51,184 bases of DNA. It comes from an uncultured Bacilli bacterium (GTDB taxonomy: Bacteria; Bacillota_I; Bacilli_A; RF39; UBA660). Of the stretch, positions 43,260 to 51,184 are shown piece after piece. The DNA lies in NCBI GenBank assembly GCA_947623625.1, contig CANQHD010000003.1, forward strand, positions 1-51,184. Direction: 5' to 3'. How positions within the stretch are numbered: the stretch's first letter is position 1; each line of letters starts with the position of its first letter. The notes beneath the pieces were generated by a model that made no database searches, was not told where the DNA came from, and was given only the letters and a program-made list of their open reading frames with translations. The position numbers and the translations under genes are program-made.

Positions 43260-46140
43260 AAAAAATAAAAAAGTTGTTAAGTCAGTTAAGACAAAAACAA
43301 GAACTGAACGAAAAGAGCCTATCAAAAAAACAAAAACAGATCCAAAAATAATTTGCATACTTTTACTTGGGTTTATTTTATTAATGGTCATTAGTTATTT
43401 CACTCTAGGATTATTGATGAGCATTTTTATGGGTGTGGGTATTTTGCTCATACTTGGGATTTCAAAATTGCTAGATAAAACCAAGAATAATCCTAAAAAA
43501 AGAAAAGTCTTGAATATCATTTTAATTATTTTTCTTTCTTTTGCCATTTTAGGAGCCATTTTGGTTTGTTGTTTCTTTATCTATATTGTCAGTTCCGCTC
43601 CTGCATTTAAAGCCGAATTACTCAATCCGGATGAGATGAGCATTATGTATGATGCGGATGGAAATGAAATTGCAAAAATGGGTGGAGAACTTCGAACTAA
43701 AATCAGTTATGAACAACTTCCACAAGTCTTTATTGATGCTTTAGTAGCAACAGAAGATTCACGCTACTTTCAACATAATGGATTTGATGCTCCAAGATTT
43801 TTAAAAGCTTCTTTAGGACAGCTTGCAGGTCACAGTGATGCAGGCGGTGCTTCTACTATATCAATGCAAGTCATTAAAAACAGAATAACTGGTTCTGAAA
43901 GCGAAGGAATGGAAGGAATCATTCGAAAGTTTACAGATATTTATTTAGCCATCTTTAAATTAGAAAAGAATTATACAAAAGAACAAATTTTAGAGTTTTA
44001 TGTCAACAATCACTTGCTTGGTGGAAATGTCTGGGGAATTCAACAAGCATCACAAGCTTACTTTAGTAAAGATGTAGAGGACTTAAATTTAAGTGAAGCT
44101 GCAACTCTTGCTGGAATGTTTAAATCCCCTAACTATTATAGACCGCATGTTAACCCTAAAAATGCAACTGCAAGACGGGATACTGTTCTTTATTTAATGG
44201 AACTTCATGGCTATATTACACATGAAGAAAGAGAAGTTGCCTCATCCATCCCAATGGAAGAACTCGTCAATGTCAATACAAATGCGATGACTTTTGGAAA
44301 TGCAGAATATCAAGGATATATTGATACAGTTGTTGAAGAAATTAAAGATAAATATAATGGATTAAATCCTTATACAACGCCTATGCTTATTTATACCAAT
44401 ATGGTTCGTTCTAAACAAGATGCTGTTAACAGAGTTATGAGCGGTGAAGGCGGATTTACTTGGATGAATGATGTCATTCAAGGTGGTGTTGCAGTACTGG
44501 ACGCTACAAATGCTAAAATTCAAGCCATTGGTGCAGAGCGACCCAATAATAATGAAGTAAGACACAATTATGCCTTTAGTATGACACGACAGCCAGGTTC
44601 AACAGCAAAGCCTCTTTTCGATTATGGACCTGCATTTGAATATTATAACTGGTCTACTTATGGGCAAAATGATGGAAATGATAATTATACAACATTAGTG
44701 GATGAGCCTTATTCTTATAGCAATGGACAGCAAATGGGAAACTGGGATGGAAATTATATGGGAAATATGACAATTCGAAGTGCCCTTTCTCTTTCAAGAA
44801 ATATTCCAGCTTTAAAAACATTCCAAGCTGTCAGTGCAAGTGATAATGGTGCTGGTAATAAGAAAATTTTGGAATTTGTTACCAATTTAGGAATTACACC
44901 AGAAGAAGAAAATGGACGTCTTCATGAAGCGCATTCAATTGGAGCATTTGATCCCGGTGTTTCTCCAGTTATTTTAGCTGCTGCCTACTCTGCTTTTGCA
45001 AATGGTGGAACATATCACGAACCTTATTCTGTTGATCATTTAGTGATTCGTGGTACTGGAGAAGAAAAGAAGCATGAAGAAGTCAAGCGTCAAGCAATGA
45101 GTGATGCAACAGCTTTCATGATTACAAGTATTTTACAAAACGTTTCTCTTTATGGTAGTACAATTCCAAATGTTGCTGCTAAAACAGGAACCACAAACTA
45201 TCCAGCTGAAGTAAGAAGTCAATACGGTATGGCTGAAGATGCTGTTCGTGACTCTTGGGTTGTTGGTTATACCACAAAAACAGTGATTGGATCTTGGTAT
45301 GGATATACTGATCCTGATAGTACTTATTATTGTCGCACTGCTCTTTGTTCAAATCAACGTGACTTATTCTTTAGAGCCCTTGCAAATTCAGTCTTCGAAT
45401 CCAACAAAGAATCTTTCAAAGCCCCTGATAGTGTTGTCGGTATCCAAATTGGTGGTCGAACAGAGTACTTCAAGAAAGACCATGAACCTAAACGAGTGGA
45501 TAATGGCAAAATTGATACACCATCTAATTTAAAAGCCACCTACGATGCAAATAGTAAAAAAGTAACTATTTCTTGGAATGCAGTGAATCCAGTCACCGTT
45601 TTAAATTCTTATGGTGAATTTGGATACAATGTCTATTTCAATAATACACTTCTTGGATTTACAACTAAAACAAGCTATACCGTTTCAAACCCAACGACTC
45701 CATATGGTACTTATAAAGTTGTGGCAACCTTTAATAAATATAATGGCAATCAAAGTGAAGCAGCTACTTATACTTTATCGCAACCAAAAATGAATTTAGT
45801 TGTTGGACCAAGTACTATCAATATTGAAACTACAACAGGTTCAGCTACCGTTAATGATATTAAAAAACAAATCTATGTTAAAGACAGCGATAAAAATGTA
45901 ACGTCTTCAATAGAAATTATTTCTATTAGTGTAGATGGTAAAAATATGGCATTTACTAATACATTAAATGTTGGTACATATTCTGTTAAAGTGACTTTCA
46001 AATATCTTGGAGAGACAAAAACAAGTGCAAATATAACAGTCCATGTTAAACAAAAAAATACATCTTCTGCTGAAGGAACAGAAGGTGGTACAACTGGAAA
46101 TCAAGGATCAAGCAACAATAATCCACCATCTAATCCATAA
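43237..46140 (+). CDS. Class A penicillin-binding protein (PBP1A-like)
   Basis: About 967 aa from ATG 43237 (GGAGGAAGTT upstream, inside recU). Basic cytoplasmic start, membrane helices (about 45-110) and glycosyltransferase domain (EDSRYFQHNGFD, GGASTISMQVIKN, LEKNYTKEQILEFYVN). The transpeptidase domain carries RQPGSTAKPL (SxxK nucleophile), SLSRN and KTGTTNYP. The C-terminus carries a fibronectin-III-like domain (~755-850), a bulged Ig-like repeat and a Ser/Gly/Asn-rich tail. It polymerises and cross-links peptidoglycan. The long C-terminal extension is comparable to ponA of Bacilli. Confidence 0.95.
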   Translation: MKAKKTSEKNKKVVKSVKTKTRTERKEPIKKTKTDPKIICILLLGFILLMVISYFTLGLLMSIFMGVGILLILGISKLLDKTKNNPKKRKVLNIILIIFLSFAILGAILVCCFFIYIVSSAPAFKAELLNPDEMSIMYDADGNEIAKMGGELRTKISYEQLPQVFIDALVATEDSRYFQHNGFDAPRFLKASLGQLAGHSDAGGASTISMQVIKNRITGSESEGMEGIIRKFTDIYLAIFKLEKNYTKEQILEFYVNNHLLGGNVWGIQQASQAYFSKDVEDLNLSEAATLAGMFKSPNYYRPHVNPKNATARRDTVLYLMELHGYITHEEREVASSIPMEELVNVNTNAMTFGNAEYQGYIDTVVEEIKDKYNGLNPYTTPMLIYTNMVRSKQDAVNRVMSGEGGFTWMNDVIQGGVAVLDATNAKIQAIGAERPNNNEVRHNYAFSMTRQPGSTAKPLFDYGPAFEYYNWSTYGQNDGNDNYTTLVDEPYSYSNGQQMGNWDGNYMGNMTIRSALSLSRNIPALKTFQAVSASDNGAGNKKILEFVTNLGITPEEENGRLHEAHSIGAFDPGVSPVILAAAYSAFANGGTYHEPYSVDHLVIRGTGEEKKHEEVKRQAMSDATAFMITSILQNVSLYGSTIPNVAAKTGTTNYPAEVRSQYGMAEDAVRDSWVVGYTTKTVIGSWYGYTDPDSTYYCRTALCSNQRDLFFRALANSVFESNKESFKAPDSVVGIQIGGRTEYFKKDHEPKRVDNGKIDTPSNLKATYDANSKKVTISWNAVNPVTVLNSYGEFGYNVYFNNTLLGFTTKTSYTVSNPTTPYGTYKVVATFNKYNGNQSEAATYTLSQPKMNLVVGPSTINIETTTGSATVNDIKKQIYVKDSDKNVTSSIEIISISVDGKNMAFTNTLNVGTYSVKVTFKYLGETKTSANITVHVKQKNTSSAEGTEGGTTGNQGSSNNNPPSNP

Positions 46141-46172
46141 AAAAAGAGCTCATGCTAAGAGTTCTTTTTCTT
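46141..46172. terminator. Terminator between convergent pbp and nth
   Basis: AAAAAGAGCTC pairs with GAGTTCTTTTT (one G-T) over a seven-base loop, with A/T runs on both sides; can serve both strands. Confidence 0.75.
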
Positions 46173-46799
46173 TTCCTGTTTTGATCTTCGACAAATTTCT
46201 TTTAAAGGGCAATCATTACAAAGTGGCTTAACAGCCTTACAATAATACCTCCCAAATAATACCATCTGCAAATGGCGTTTTCCCCAAACATCTTTGGAAA
46301 ATTTTTTCATAAGACGCTCTTCAACATGATATGGACTATCTTTTAAAGCTGCTAAGTAAAGTCTTTTACTTACTCTTTCTACATGAGTATCAACAGCAAT
46401 TGCAGGATAATTATAAAGTTCTGATAAAACAACATTAACTGTTTTTCTTCCTACACCTGGTAATGATTCTAACTCTACTCTGTCTTTTGGTAAAACTCCA
46501 GAATAATCTTCATCTAGTCTTCTAGCAATCTCTTTCACATAATATGCTTTTTTTCGAAAGGAACCAATGGGTCTTAAAATTCGTTCTAAATCCTTTAATT
46601 CGGCTTCTTTTAAGTCTTTTAAAGTTGGATATTGACTAAATAAAATTGGGGTAACACTATTCACTCTTTTATCCGTACTTTGTGCACTTAAGACAACGGC
46701 AATCAACAATTCCCAATCACTATGATAAATCAGTTCACAATGCGGATTTGGAAATAATGTATCTAAATATTTTTCTATTTTTTCAACTTTTTCATTCAT
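46155..46799 (-). CDS. nth: Endonuclease III (DNA glycosylase/AP lyase)
   Basis: 214 aa. Helix-hairpin-helix LPGVGRKTVNVVLSELY with the catalytic lysine, AVDTHVERVSKRL with catalytic Asp, and the 4Fe-4S cluster ligands CKAVKPLCNDCPLKEIC (C-X6-C-X2-C-X5-C). It removes oxidised pyrimidines. Start overlaps the dnaD stop (TGA), as in the dnaD-nth operon of B. subtilis. Confidence 0.96.
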   Translation of the reverse strand: MNEKVEKIEKYLDTLFPNPHCELIYHSDWELLIAVVLSAQSTDKRVNSVTPILFSQYPTLKDLKEAELKDLERILRPIGSFRKKAYYVKEIARRLDEDYSGVLPKDRVELESLPGVGRKTVNVVLSELYNYPAIAVDTHVERVSKRLYLAALKDSPYHVEERLMKKFSKDVWGKRHLQMVLFGRYYCKAVKPLCNDCPLKEICRRSKQEKKKNS

Positions 46800-47454
46800 C
46801 TAAATCATCATCCTCAAACCAATTATATTCAAACACTTCAACTGGAGGTTCTTCCTTTCGATGATGGAGTTTTTTCTTTTCAACATCTTCCCTTGTCCGT
46901 ATTCCTTTCTTATCCCATTCATATAAAATTTTATCAATATAACGAAGATTGGTAACTCCATTGAACACAGATTCTTTAATAGCTTCTTCAATCACCTCTT
47001 CTTGAAATCCACTATCCAGCCATGCTTTTATAATCTCAAGTTCCATAGGACTTAAAGTGCGACCAAATTCTTGTTCAACAAGTTCAAAGATGTTACTTTT
47101 TGATACATCCTTTTGATTAATCTGTTCAAGAGCATATTCGACATATCGACGTTCAAAGTCTTCTAACGAAAGATAGTCTTCTAATATTCCCTTTTCGCCT
47201 TTAACTGTATTCATTCTCAGTAAATGTACATCTTCTAAGCTACTAATTGAAAGCATGACTTCTTTTGTTGTAAGAGCTAAATCTTCTCCTATTTCATTTG
47301 GATTTAATGGAAAAGTTTTTCCCTTATCTTTCAAATACATTAACATAATAAAATCATTCCATTCCAATTTCCATTTTTGCTTTAAAGGAAGCATACTTAA
47401 TGGAATTTGGATATTTTTTCCAGTTAGAAATGGTAATAACTTTTCTTGATTCAT
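46792..47454 (-). CDS. dnaD: Replication initiation protein DnaD
   Basis: About 220 aa from ATG 47454 (AAGGTG six bases upstream). N-terminal winged helix (DFIMLMYLKDKGKTFPLNPNE, then DLALTTKEVMLSISSLEDV) and the DnaB2/DnaD C-terminal domain (IFELVEQEFGRTLSPMELEI, AIKESVFNGVTNLRYIDKIL with the YxxxIL motif). It helps load the helicase at oriC and restart sites. Ends with TGA, overlapping nth. Confidence 0.93.
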   Translation of the reverse strand: MNQEKLLPFLTGKNIQIPLSMLPLKQKWKLEWNDFIMLMYLKDKGKTFPLNPNEIGEDLALTTKEVMLSISSLEDVHLLRMNTVKGEKGILEDYLSLEDFERRYVEYALEQINQKDVSKSNIFELVEQEFGRTLSPMELEIIKAWLDSGFQEEVIEEAIKESVFNGVTNLRYIDKILYEWDKKGIRTREDVEKKKLHHRKEEPPVEVFEYNWFEDDDLDE

Positions 47455-47478
47455 CCTTTTCACCTTCTGTTTTCTCGG

Positions 47479-48576
47479 TTATACTATCATAGATTTATTG
47501 TTTAAACAATAGGAAATCAATGCTTCTTTTTGATTTTCTATATTTCTTAAAATCACTTGTTTTTCTAATAACTTAATCCACTGTTTTAAATAAGGTCCTG
47601 GTGGCTTATTAAATATTTTCAAAAGATCTCGTCCATTAACTGACAACTCCTGTAGTCTTTTAATAGGCAAGGCTTCGTATTTTTCTATAATTTCTTTTTT
47701 CGAAAGACCACACATTTCACCCGCAACGCTACTTGCATAAAGACCACATTGATAAATTGCATAATCTGAAAAATTCTCGTCTTTTACTTTTCTAATTTTC
47801 ATCATTAATTCTTTTTCATTTTTTGAAAATGGGTAAAGATTATCTACTTCTAAAAATGCCCATATACCAATACTTTGTGAGAAAAAATGAATATCTTTTA
47901 ACTTTTTTAAATGAAGAACTTTATCTAGTTCAAAGTAAAGTAATAAATGTATTCCGCCTTTCGCATTTGTTGAAGCAAATATTTTAGTCAATTCTTCTTT
48001 AATACGTTCTTTTGATAAGTAATTTAATAAGTATTTTGTTTGACGAATGGCATCTTCGACTTCTTTATCTAAATCAAAATTTAAAGTAGTAGCAAATCGT
48101 ATTGCTCTTAGTATTCGAAGAGCATCTTCTTCAAAGCTTTTTTTGCTTTCTTGAACTGTTTTTATTTTTTTTGTTTTTAAGTCTTCTTTAGCATTTAACA
48201 AATCTATAATTTTTCCATTTTTATCCATACAAAGAGTATTTACAGTAAAATCTCTTCTTAATAAATCTTCTTTGAGTGTCTTTATGTAAATAACTTCTCC
48301 AGGACGTCTATTTTTTTGATAGTTAAATTCTTTGCGAAAAGTAGTAATTTCAAAGCGAATTTGATTCACAATGATTGTAACAGATCCATATTCTGTAGTT
48401 GGCAAAATAGCATCTGGAAATATAGTATACAAGTCTTTTGGTGTTGCATCTGTTGTAATATCTATGTCATTTGACTCTATTCCAAGAAGAAAATTACGAA
48501 CAAATCCTCCTACAATATAAGCTTGATATCCTGATTCTTCTATTTTTTTTAGTATTTTTAATGTGACTTCTTTCAT
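47479..48576 (-). CDS. cca: tRNA nucleotidyltransferase (CCA-adding enzyme family)
   Basis: About 365 aa from ATG 48576 (GGTGAT seven bases upstream). Head domain: YIVGGFVRNFLLGIESNDID with the two catalytic aspartates, RFEITTFRKEF, RRDFTVNTLCMD, then DALRILRAIRFAT. The C-terminal half is helical. It adds or repairs the CCA end of tRNA. First gene of cca-dnaD-nth, the order seen in Bacilli. Confidence 0.92.
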   Translation of the reverse strand: MKEVTLKILKKIEESGYQAYIVGGFVRNFLLGIESNDIDITTDATPKDLYTIFPDAILPTTEYGSVTIIVNQIRFEITTFRKEFNYQKNRRPGEVIYIKTLKEDLLRRDFTVNTLCMDKNGKIIDLLNAKEDLKTKKIKTVQESKKSFEEDALRILRAIRFATTLNFDLDKEVEDAIRQTKYLLNYLSKERIKEELTKIFASTNAKGGIHLLLYFELDKVLHLKKLKDIHFFSQSIGIWAFLEVDNLYPFSKNEKELMMKIRKVKDENFSDYAIYQCGLYASSVAGEMCGLSKKEIIEKYEALPIKRLQELSVNGRDLLKIFNKPPGPYLKQWIKLLEKQVILRNIENQKEALISYCLNNKSMIV

Positions 48577-48616
48577 CTTTAGTATCACCATCTTTATTAT
48601 ACTATAAATTAACAAA

Positions 48617-48643
48617 GAAAAATCTCAAGAATGAACTTGAGAC
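48617..48643 (-). terminator. Terminator after hup
   Basis: Minus strand TCTCAAG-6 nt-CTTGAGA hairpin followed by T5, just after the hup stop. Confidence 0.8.
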
Positions 48644-48648
48644 TTCTT

Positions 48649-48924
48649 TTAAGCATTAACTGCTTCTTTTAATGCAGAACCTGCTTTAAATGAAACAGCT
48701 TTTCTAGCAGCAATGTGAACTGTTTCTCCTGTTTTTGGATTACGTCCTTCACGGGCAGCTCTTTCAGAAACATCAAATGTTCCAAAACCAACAAGTGGTA
48801 CTTTATCTCCTTGCTTCAAAGCTCCTGTAATTGCTTCAAATGTTGCATCGATTGCACGTGTTGCATCTGCTTTTGTAATTCCAGCTTTTTCAGCAACAGC
48901 TTCTACTAATTCAACTTTTTTCAT
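48649..48924 (-). CDS. hup: DNA-binding protein HU
   Basis: 91 aa. HU/IHF signature: [40 protein letters not shown] (the beta-arm with conserved RNPxTG) and [19 protein letters not shown]. It bends and compacts DNA. Strong GGGAGGAG ribosome site. Single gene with its own promoter and terminator. Confidence 0.98.
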   Translation of the reverse strand: MKKVELVEAVAEKAGITKADATRAIDATFEAITGALKQGDKVPLVGFGTFDVSERAAREGRNPKTGETVHIAARKAVSFKAGSALKEAVNA

Positions 48925-48970
48925 TTTTAATACTCCTCCCTATGTTTAAGCATATCATGCTTACATATTA

Positions 48971-48999
48971 AGAATAACATGTTAAATAGTAAAAAGCAA
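48971..48999 (-). promoter_or_regulatory. Sigma-A promoter of hup
   Basis: Minus strand: TTGCTT (48994-48999), 17-bp spacer, TATTCT (48971-48976). Confidence 0.6.
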
Positions 49000-49028
49000 T
49001 ATAAAACAAGGGAAAAGTTTTTGTTTTT

Positions 49029-50180
49029 CTATAGGTCTGTAGGGATTTTTAAAGTCATACCTATCGAGAGAAGATCACTTGTTAATCCATTTGCTTCACG
49101 AATAGCATTCACAGTTGTTCCAAATTTCCTAGCAATTGTCCAAAGACTATCTCCTCTTTGAACGGTATATATTGTTGAAGGAGTTACAGGCGGTATATTA
49201 CTTTCTGTTGGTATGATTAAAACTTGTCCGATTTGAAGTAAGTTTGTAGTTAAGTTATTTGCTGTCTTTATATCATCTACACTGACACCAAATGTTTTAG
49301 CAATACTCCATAAGCTATCTCCTCTTTGAACAGTATATGTCGATGGAGTTGCAGGTGGCATGGGCTCTTCCTCGCGACTTGGGACTTTTAAAATTTGTCC
49401 GATTTGCAAAATATCACTTGTAAGGTTATTAATTGAACGAAGTTCATTAACAGTGGTATTAAATTCTCGAGCGATTGTCCATAGGCTATCTCCTCTTTGA
49501 ACAATATAGTCTTGCGTCGTTATAGAAGGTGGTTGATAATTGGAAGGAATTACCAATATTTGTCCTATTTGCAAGACGTCTGAGGTTAAATTGTTAGCAG
49601 CTTTTAACTCTTGAACTGTAATGTTAAAATCCCTGGCTATGCTCCATAAGCTATCCCCACTTTTCACCGTATAAGTTTGTCCTTCTTGAGATGGTGGAGA
49701 TGTGTCTAGTGGTTTTACACGAAGTGTTTGTCCTATTTGTAGAACATCTGTTGTTAGTTGATTCAAATCTCTTAATTGTTGTACCGTAAGTCCAAATTGT
49801 TGAGCAATACTATAAAGACTATCTCCTCTTTTTACCGTATAATATTCTCCCTCTTGTCCTTCTGGAGGAATATAGTTATAGCCACCATAATTTGCAACTG
49901 CTCGAACCACTCCTTCTACATAGTTTAGCAAATCATTTTGAAGTTTTTGTTGATCATTTGGATTGTCAATGAAACCATACTCTAGAAGCAATGATTGAGC
50001 AGGATCTGTATCCCGAATAATAAAGTAGTAATCTTGAAGAGGATTTTCTGGAAGACGTCTTTGATAATATCGTCTAGTCACTTGACCCTCCTGCCCAATT
50101 GCATCTAGGATATCTTTAGCAAGGGTGCTACTATTTCTTAAAGCGTAGACAACTTCTGCACCTTCGCCACCTGGGGATAG
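49029..50180 (-). pseudogene. 3' part of a split N-acetylmuramoyl-L-alanine amidase with five LysM repeats
   Basis: The frame is open from the element junction near 50175: PGGEGAEVVYALRNSSTLAK, TRRYYQRRLPENPLQDYYFI and SLLLEYGFIDN (catalytic Glu of Amidase_3), followed by five LysM repeats of about 43 residues each with linkers of Pro/Ser/Thr. Intact relatives read SNHxNAGGG just before GAEVVYALRN. That half, with the zinc-binding residues, is missing and must lie beyond the right edge. Calling the gene from the internal ATG 50081 would give a protein without a complete catalytic site. The LysM repeats bind peptidoglycan; such amidases degrade cortex or cell wall in sporulation or division. 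Confidence 0.8.
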
Positions 50181-50195
50181 TCGCTGTGTAGTATT

Positions 50196-50966
50196 TTATT
50201 TATCATTTTCTATTATTTCTTTGATTAAAGACCATTTCCAAACATAGCCTAAATCACTATCTTTATTAATTCTTCCACTATATATTCCTATACCGTATGT
50301 AGTATTAGACTGCCAAGAATATGATCCATCATTTTGCCTTACCATACCTGCTTCTCGATAATATATCACTGGTGATCCAGATTGCCCCTGTCTAGTTTTA
50401 GCATCGACTAAAAATGCTGGTAGTTGTTCACCATTTATATTTATGTTAAGATCCGGATCGCTTGCAACAATTCCTGTAGACCAAATGGCGTATTTACCAA
50501 TATTAGGATTAACTTCAAATCCAAAAGGATAGCCTATAATATAAACATTCTCAGTAACAATTGGATTATATCCAGATATTAATTCATGACAAAATTCAAA
50601 TTGATTATATCTTCCAAGATTAATTGCAACAACATCAACCTTTTCATTATACAAAGGATGTTCTATCCAAATTTTATTTTCTTCACTATCATATAAATCT
50701 ACATTTATATTACCCCAAACATAATTATCATTTTCTTTATGTGGAAACCAAACGTTTAGCCTATTTGGTATTGATAAATTTAAATTTAAACATTCATTTG
50801 TTTCATTATTTCTACCAGTAACAACATGCCTATTAGTAATTAGATACACATTACCATTATAATTTACTATAAATCCTGTTGCAGTTGCCAATTTTATATC
50901 ATTAAATAGTATGGTGATTAATAATGATCTAATTGAATTAATATTTATAGTTATTTGTTCTTTCAT
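50196..50966 (-). CDS. Trypsin-like serine protease
   Basis: 256 aa. Catalytic triad: His in LITNRHVVTG (~residue 48), Asp in VDVVAINLG (~111) and Ser in RQGQSGSPVIYY (~193). No signal peptide, so it should act in the cytoplasm (or mother cell). It is closest in plan to trypsin_2-type proteases carried as defence or accessory cargo. AGAGGTAAAA precedes the ATG. Its stop TAA is in frame with the amidase remnant that follows. Substrate unknown. Confidence 0.85.
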   Translation of the reverse strand: MKEQITININSIRSLLITILFNDIKLATATGFIVNYNGNVYLITNRHVVTGRNNETNECLNLNLSIPNRLNVWFPHKENDNYVWGNINVDLYDSEENKIWIEHPLYNEKVDVVAINLGRYNQFEFCHELISGYNPIVTENVYIIGYPFGFEVNPNIGKYAIWSTGIVASDPDLNININGEQLPAFLVDAKTRQGQSGSPVIYYREAGMVRQNDGSYSWQSNTTYGIGIYSGRINKDSDLGYVWKWSLIKEIIENDK

Positions 50967-50977
50967 TTTTACCTCTA

Positions 50978-51184
50978 TTAAAAATTATTTAATATGTTAA
51001 ATTTGTATATTATTTCTATATTTTTATCCTTGTCTATAACTATTTTATCAATGATGGTTTGCATTAATTCTCTTGTAGGATTTTCAATATTAATTAAAGA
51101 TTTAATTTTTTCTTCATATTGTTTTAAATCATCAGTTTTGTTTTTTATAACCTTGTTATCATCCTTCAATTTATTTATTTCTTT
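50978..51184 (-). CDS. C-terminal end of a second large serine recombinase (cut by window edge)
   Basis: Open to the edge in frame (KEINKLKDDNKVIKNKTDD ...). The coiled-coil-like start and the ending NPTRELMQTIIDKIVIDKDK match the end of the recombinase at 22551-24128 (PNRELIINLVDRIEIFEDKN) in spacing and residues. An apparent TTG start at 51169 is internal. Catalytic and DNA-binding domains are beyond the window. Confidence 0.8.
   Translation of the reverse strand, partial: KEINKLKDDNKVIKNKTDDLKQYEEKIKSLINIENPTRELMQTIIDKIVIDKDKNIEIIYKFNILNNF

Larger units (their letters stand above)
50175..51184. mobile_element. Second serine-recombinase element, partial, in the amidase gene
   Basis: From about 50170-50180 the amidase similarity stops. 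The DNA then holds a protease gene (50196-50966) and the end of a serine recombinase (50978 to beyond the edge), both on the minus strand like the amidase. The protease stop is only ~20 bases from the amidase sequence. The other end of the element is outside the window. Layout parallels the element in the cotD-like gene. Confidence 0.72.

Noticed and set aside
25650-48924. Prophage or conjugative genes in the core region
   Set aside because: All recognisable genes are housekeeping in familiar orders; the serine recombinases belong only to the two short elements.
50081-50081. Start of an intact LysM protein at the internal ATG
   Set aside because: In-frame amidase sequence continues about 95 bases upstream to the element junction, and the catalytic domain would be incomplete.
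49029-50160. LysM repeats as a DNA-level tandem repeat or recombination site
   Set aside because: The repeat is at protein level with clear codon divergence between units; a normal domain repeat.

Overview
The window is an AT-rich stretch of a spore-forming, low-GC Bacillota chromosome, most like the class Bacilli in the Erysipelotrichia/RF39 direction. The species cannot be told from sequence alone. The evidence is a type-B RNase P RNA beside gpsB, RNase J and RNase Y, RecU, DnaD, a B. subtilis-like sufCDSUB order, pyruvate formate-lyase, and several sporulation-type genes (a CotD-like coat protein, two YjcZ-like mini-proteins, a LysM amidase). TGA is a normal stop (sufU, recU, dnaD), so the genetic code is standard.

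Layout. 1-1480: a noncoding edge with a 120-bp-spaced repeat runs into the 3' remnant of an ABC ATPase gene, followed by its permease. 1487-3622: a GntR-regulated ABC exporter operon ending in a 63-aa peptide gene. 3833-8910: a YjbR-domain protein, a membrane protein, and a heterodimeric ABC exporter whose first subunit has a TGA inside Walker A, next to an XRE regulator. 8991-13940: an SSB paralogue (apparent AUU start) and the SUF Fe-S operon. 14031-17030: pflB-pflA. 17192-22290: a membrane-anchored protein, a HIT protein, a CmpB-like membrane protein, two tiny YjcZ-like proteins, PrsA, a PrsW-like protease, RecX and RNA polymerase omega. 25650-34250: ffh, fmt, unknown proteins, a HerA-like ATPase, ylxM and ftsY. 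34298-49000: rnjA, rny, a metalloprotease-like protein, recA, pgsA, rodZ-like, rnpB, gpsB, recU, a class A PBP, nth, dnaD, cca and hup. 49029-51184: a LysM amidase interrupted by a second mobile element.

The most interesting content is two gene-splitting elements. A 2.8-kb element (about 22530-25345) carries a large serine recombinase, a 47-aa ORF and a Fic protein. It sits inside a cotD-like coat gene, exactly in its conserved histidine-rich motif. Joining the flanks at a shared ACATGT restores one 123-codon frame with a late-sporulation (sigma-K-like) promoter upstream and a terminator downstream. At the right edge, the C-terminal end of a second serine recombinase plus a trypsin-like protease splits an N-acetylmuramoyl-L-alanine amidase gene with five LysM repeats. 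Both elements are co-oriented with the split gene and, in what is visible, carry one obvious enzyme cargo each. This resembles the skin/sigK and SP-beta/spsM type of element, which is excised in the sporulating mother cell to rebuild a gene that the spore genome keeps split. That role is inference here; the gene interruption itself is read directly from the sequence.

The remaining genes are housekeeping. SufCDSUB builds Fe-S clusters needed by PflA and Nth. Ffh, FtsY and YlxM form the SRP pathway feeding PrsA and the PBP. RNase J, RNase Y and RNase P process RNA. RecA, RecX, RecU, SSB and DnaD act in replication and repair.
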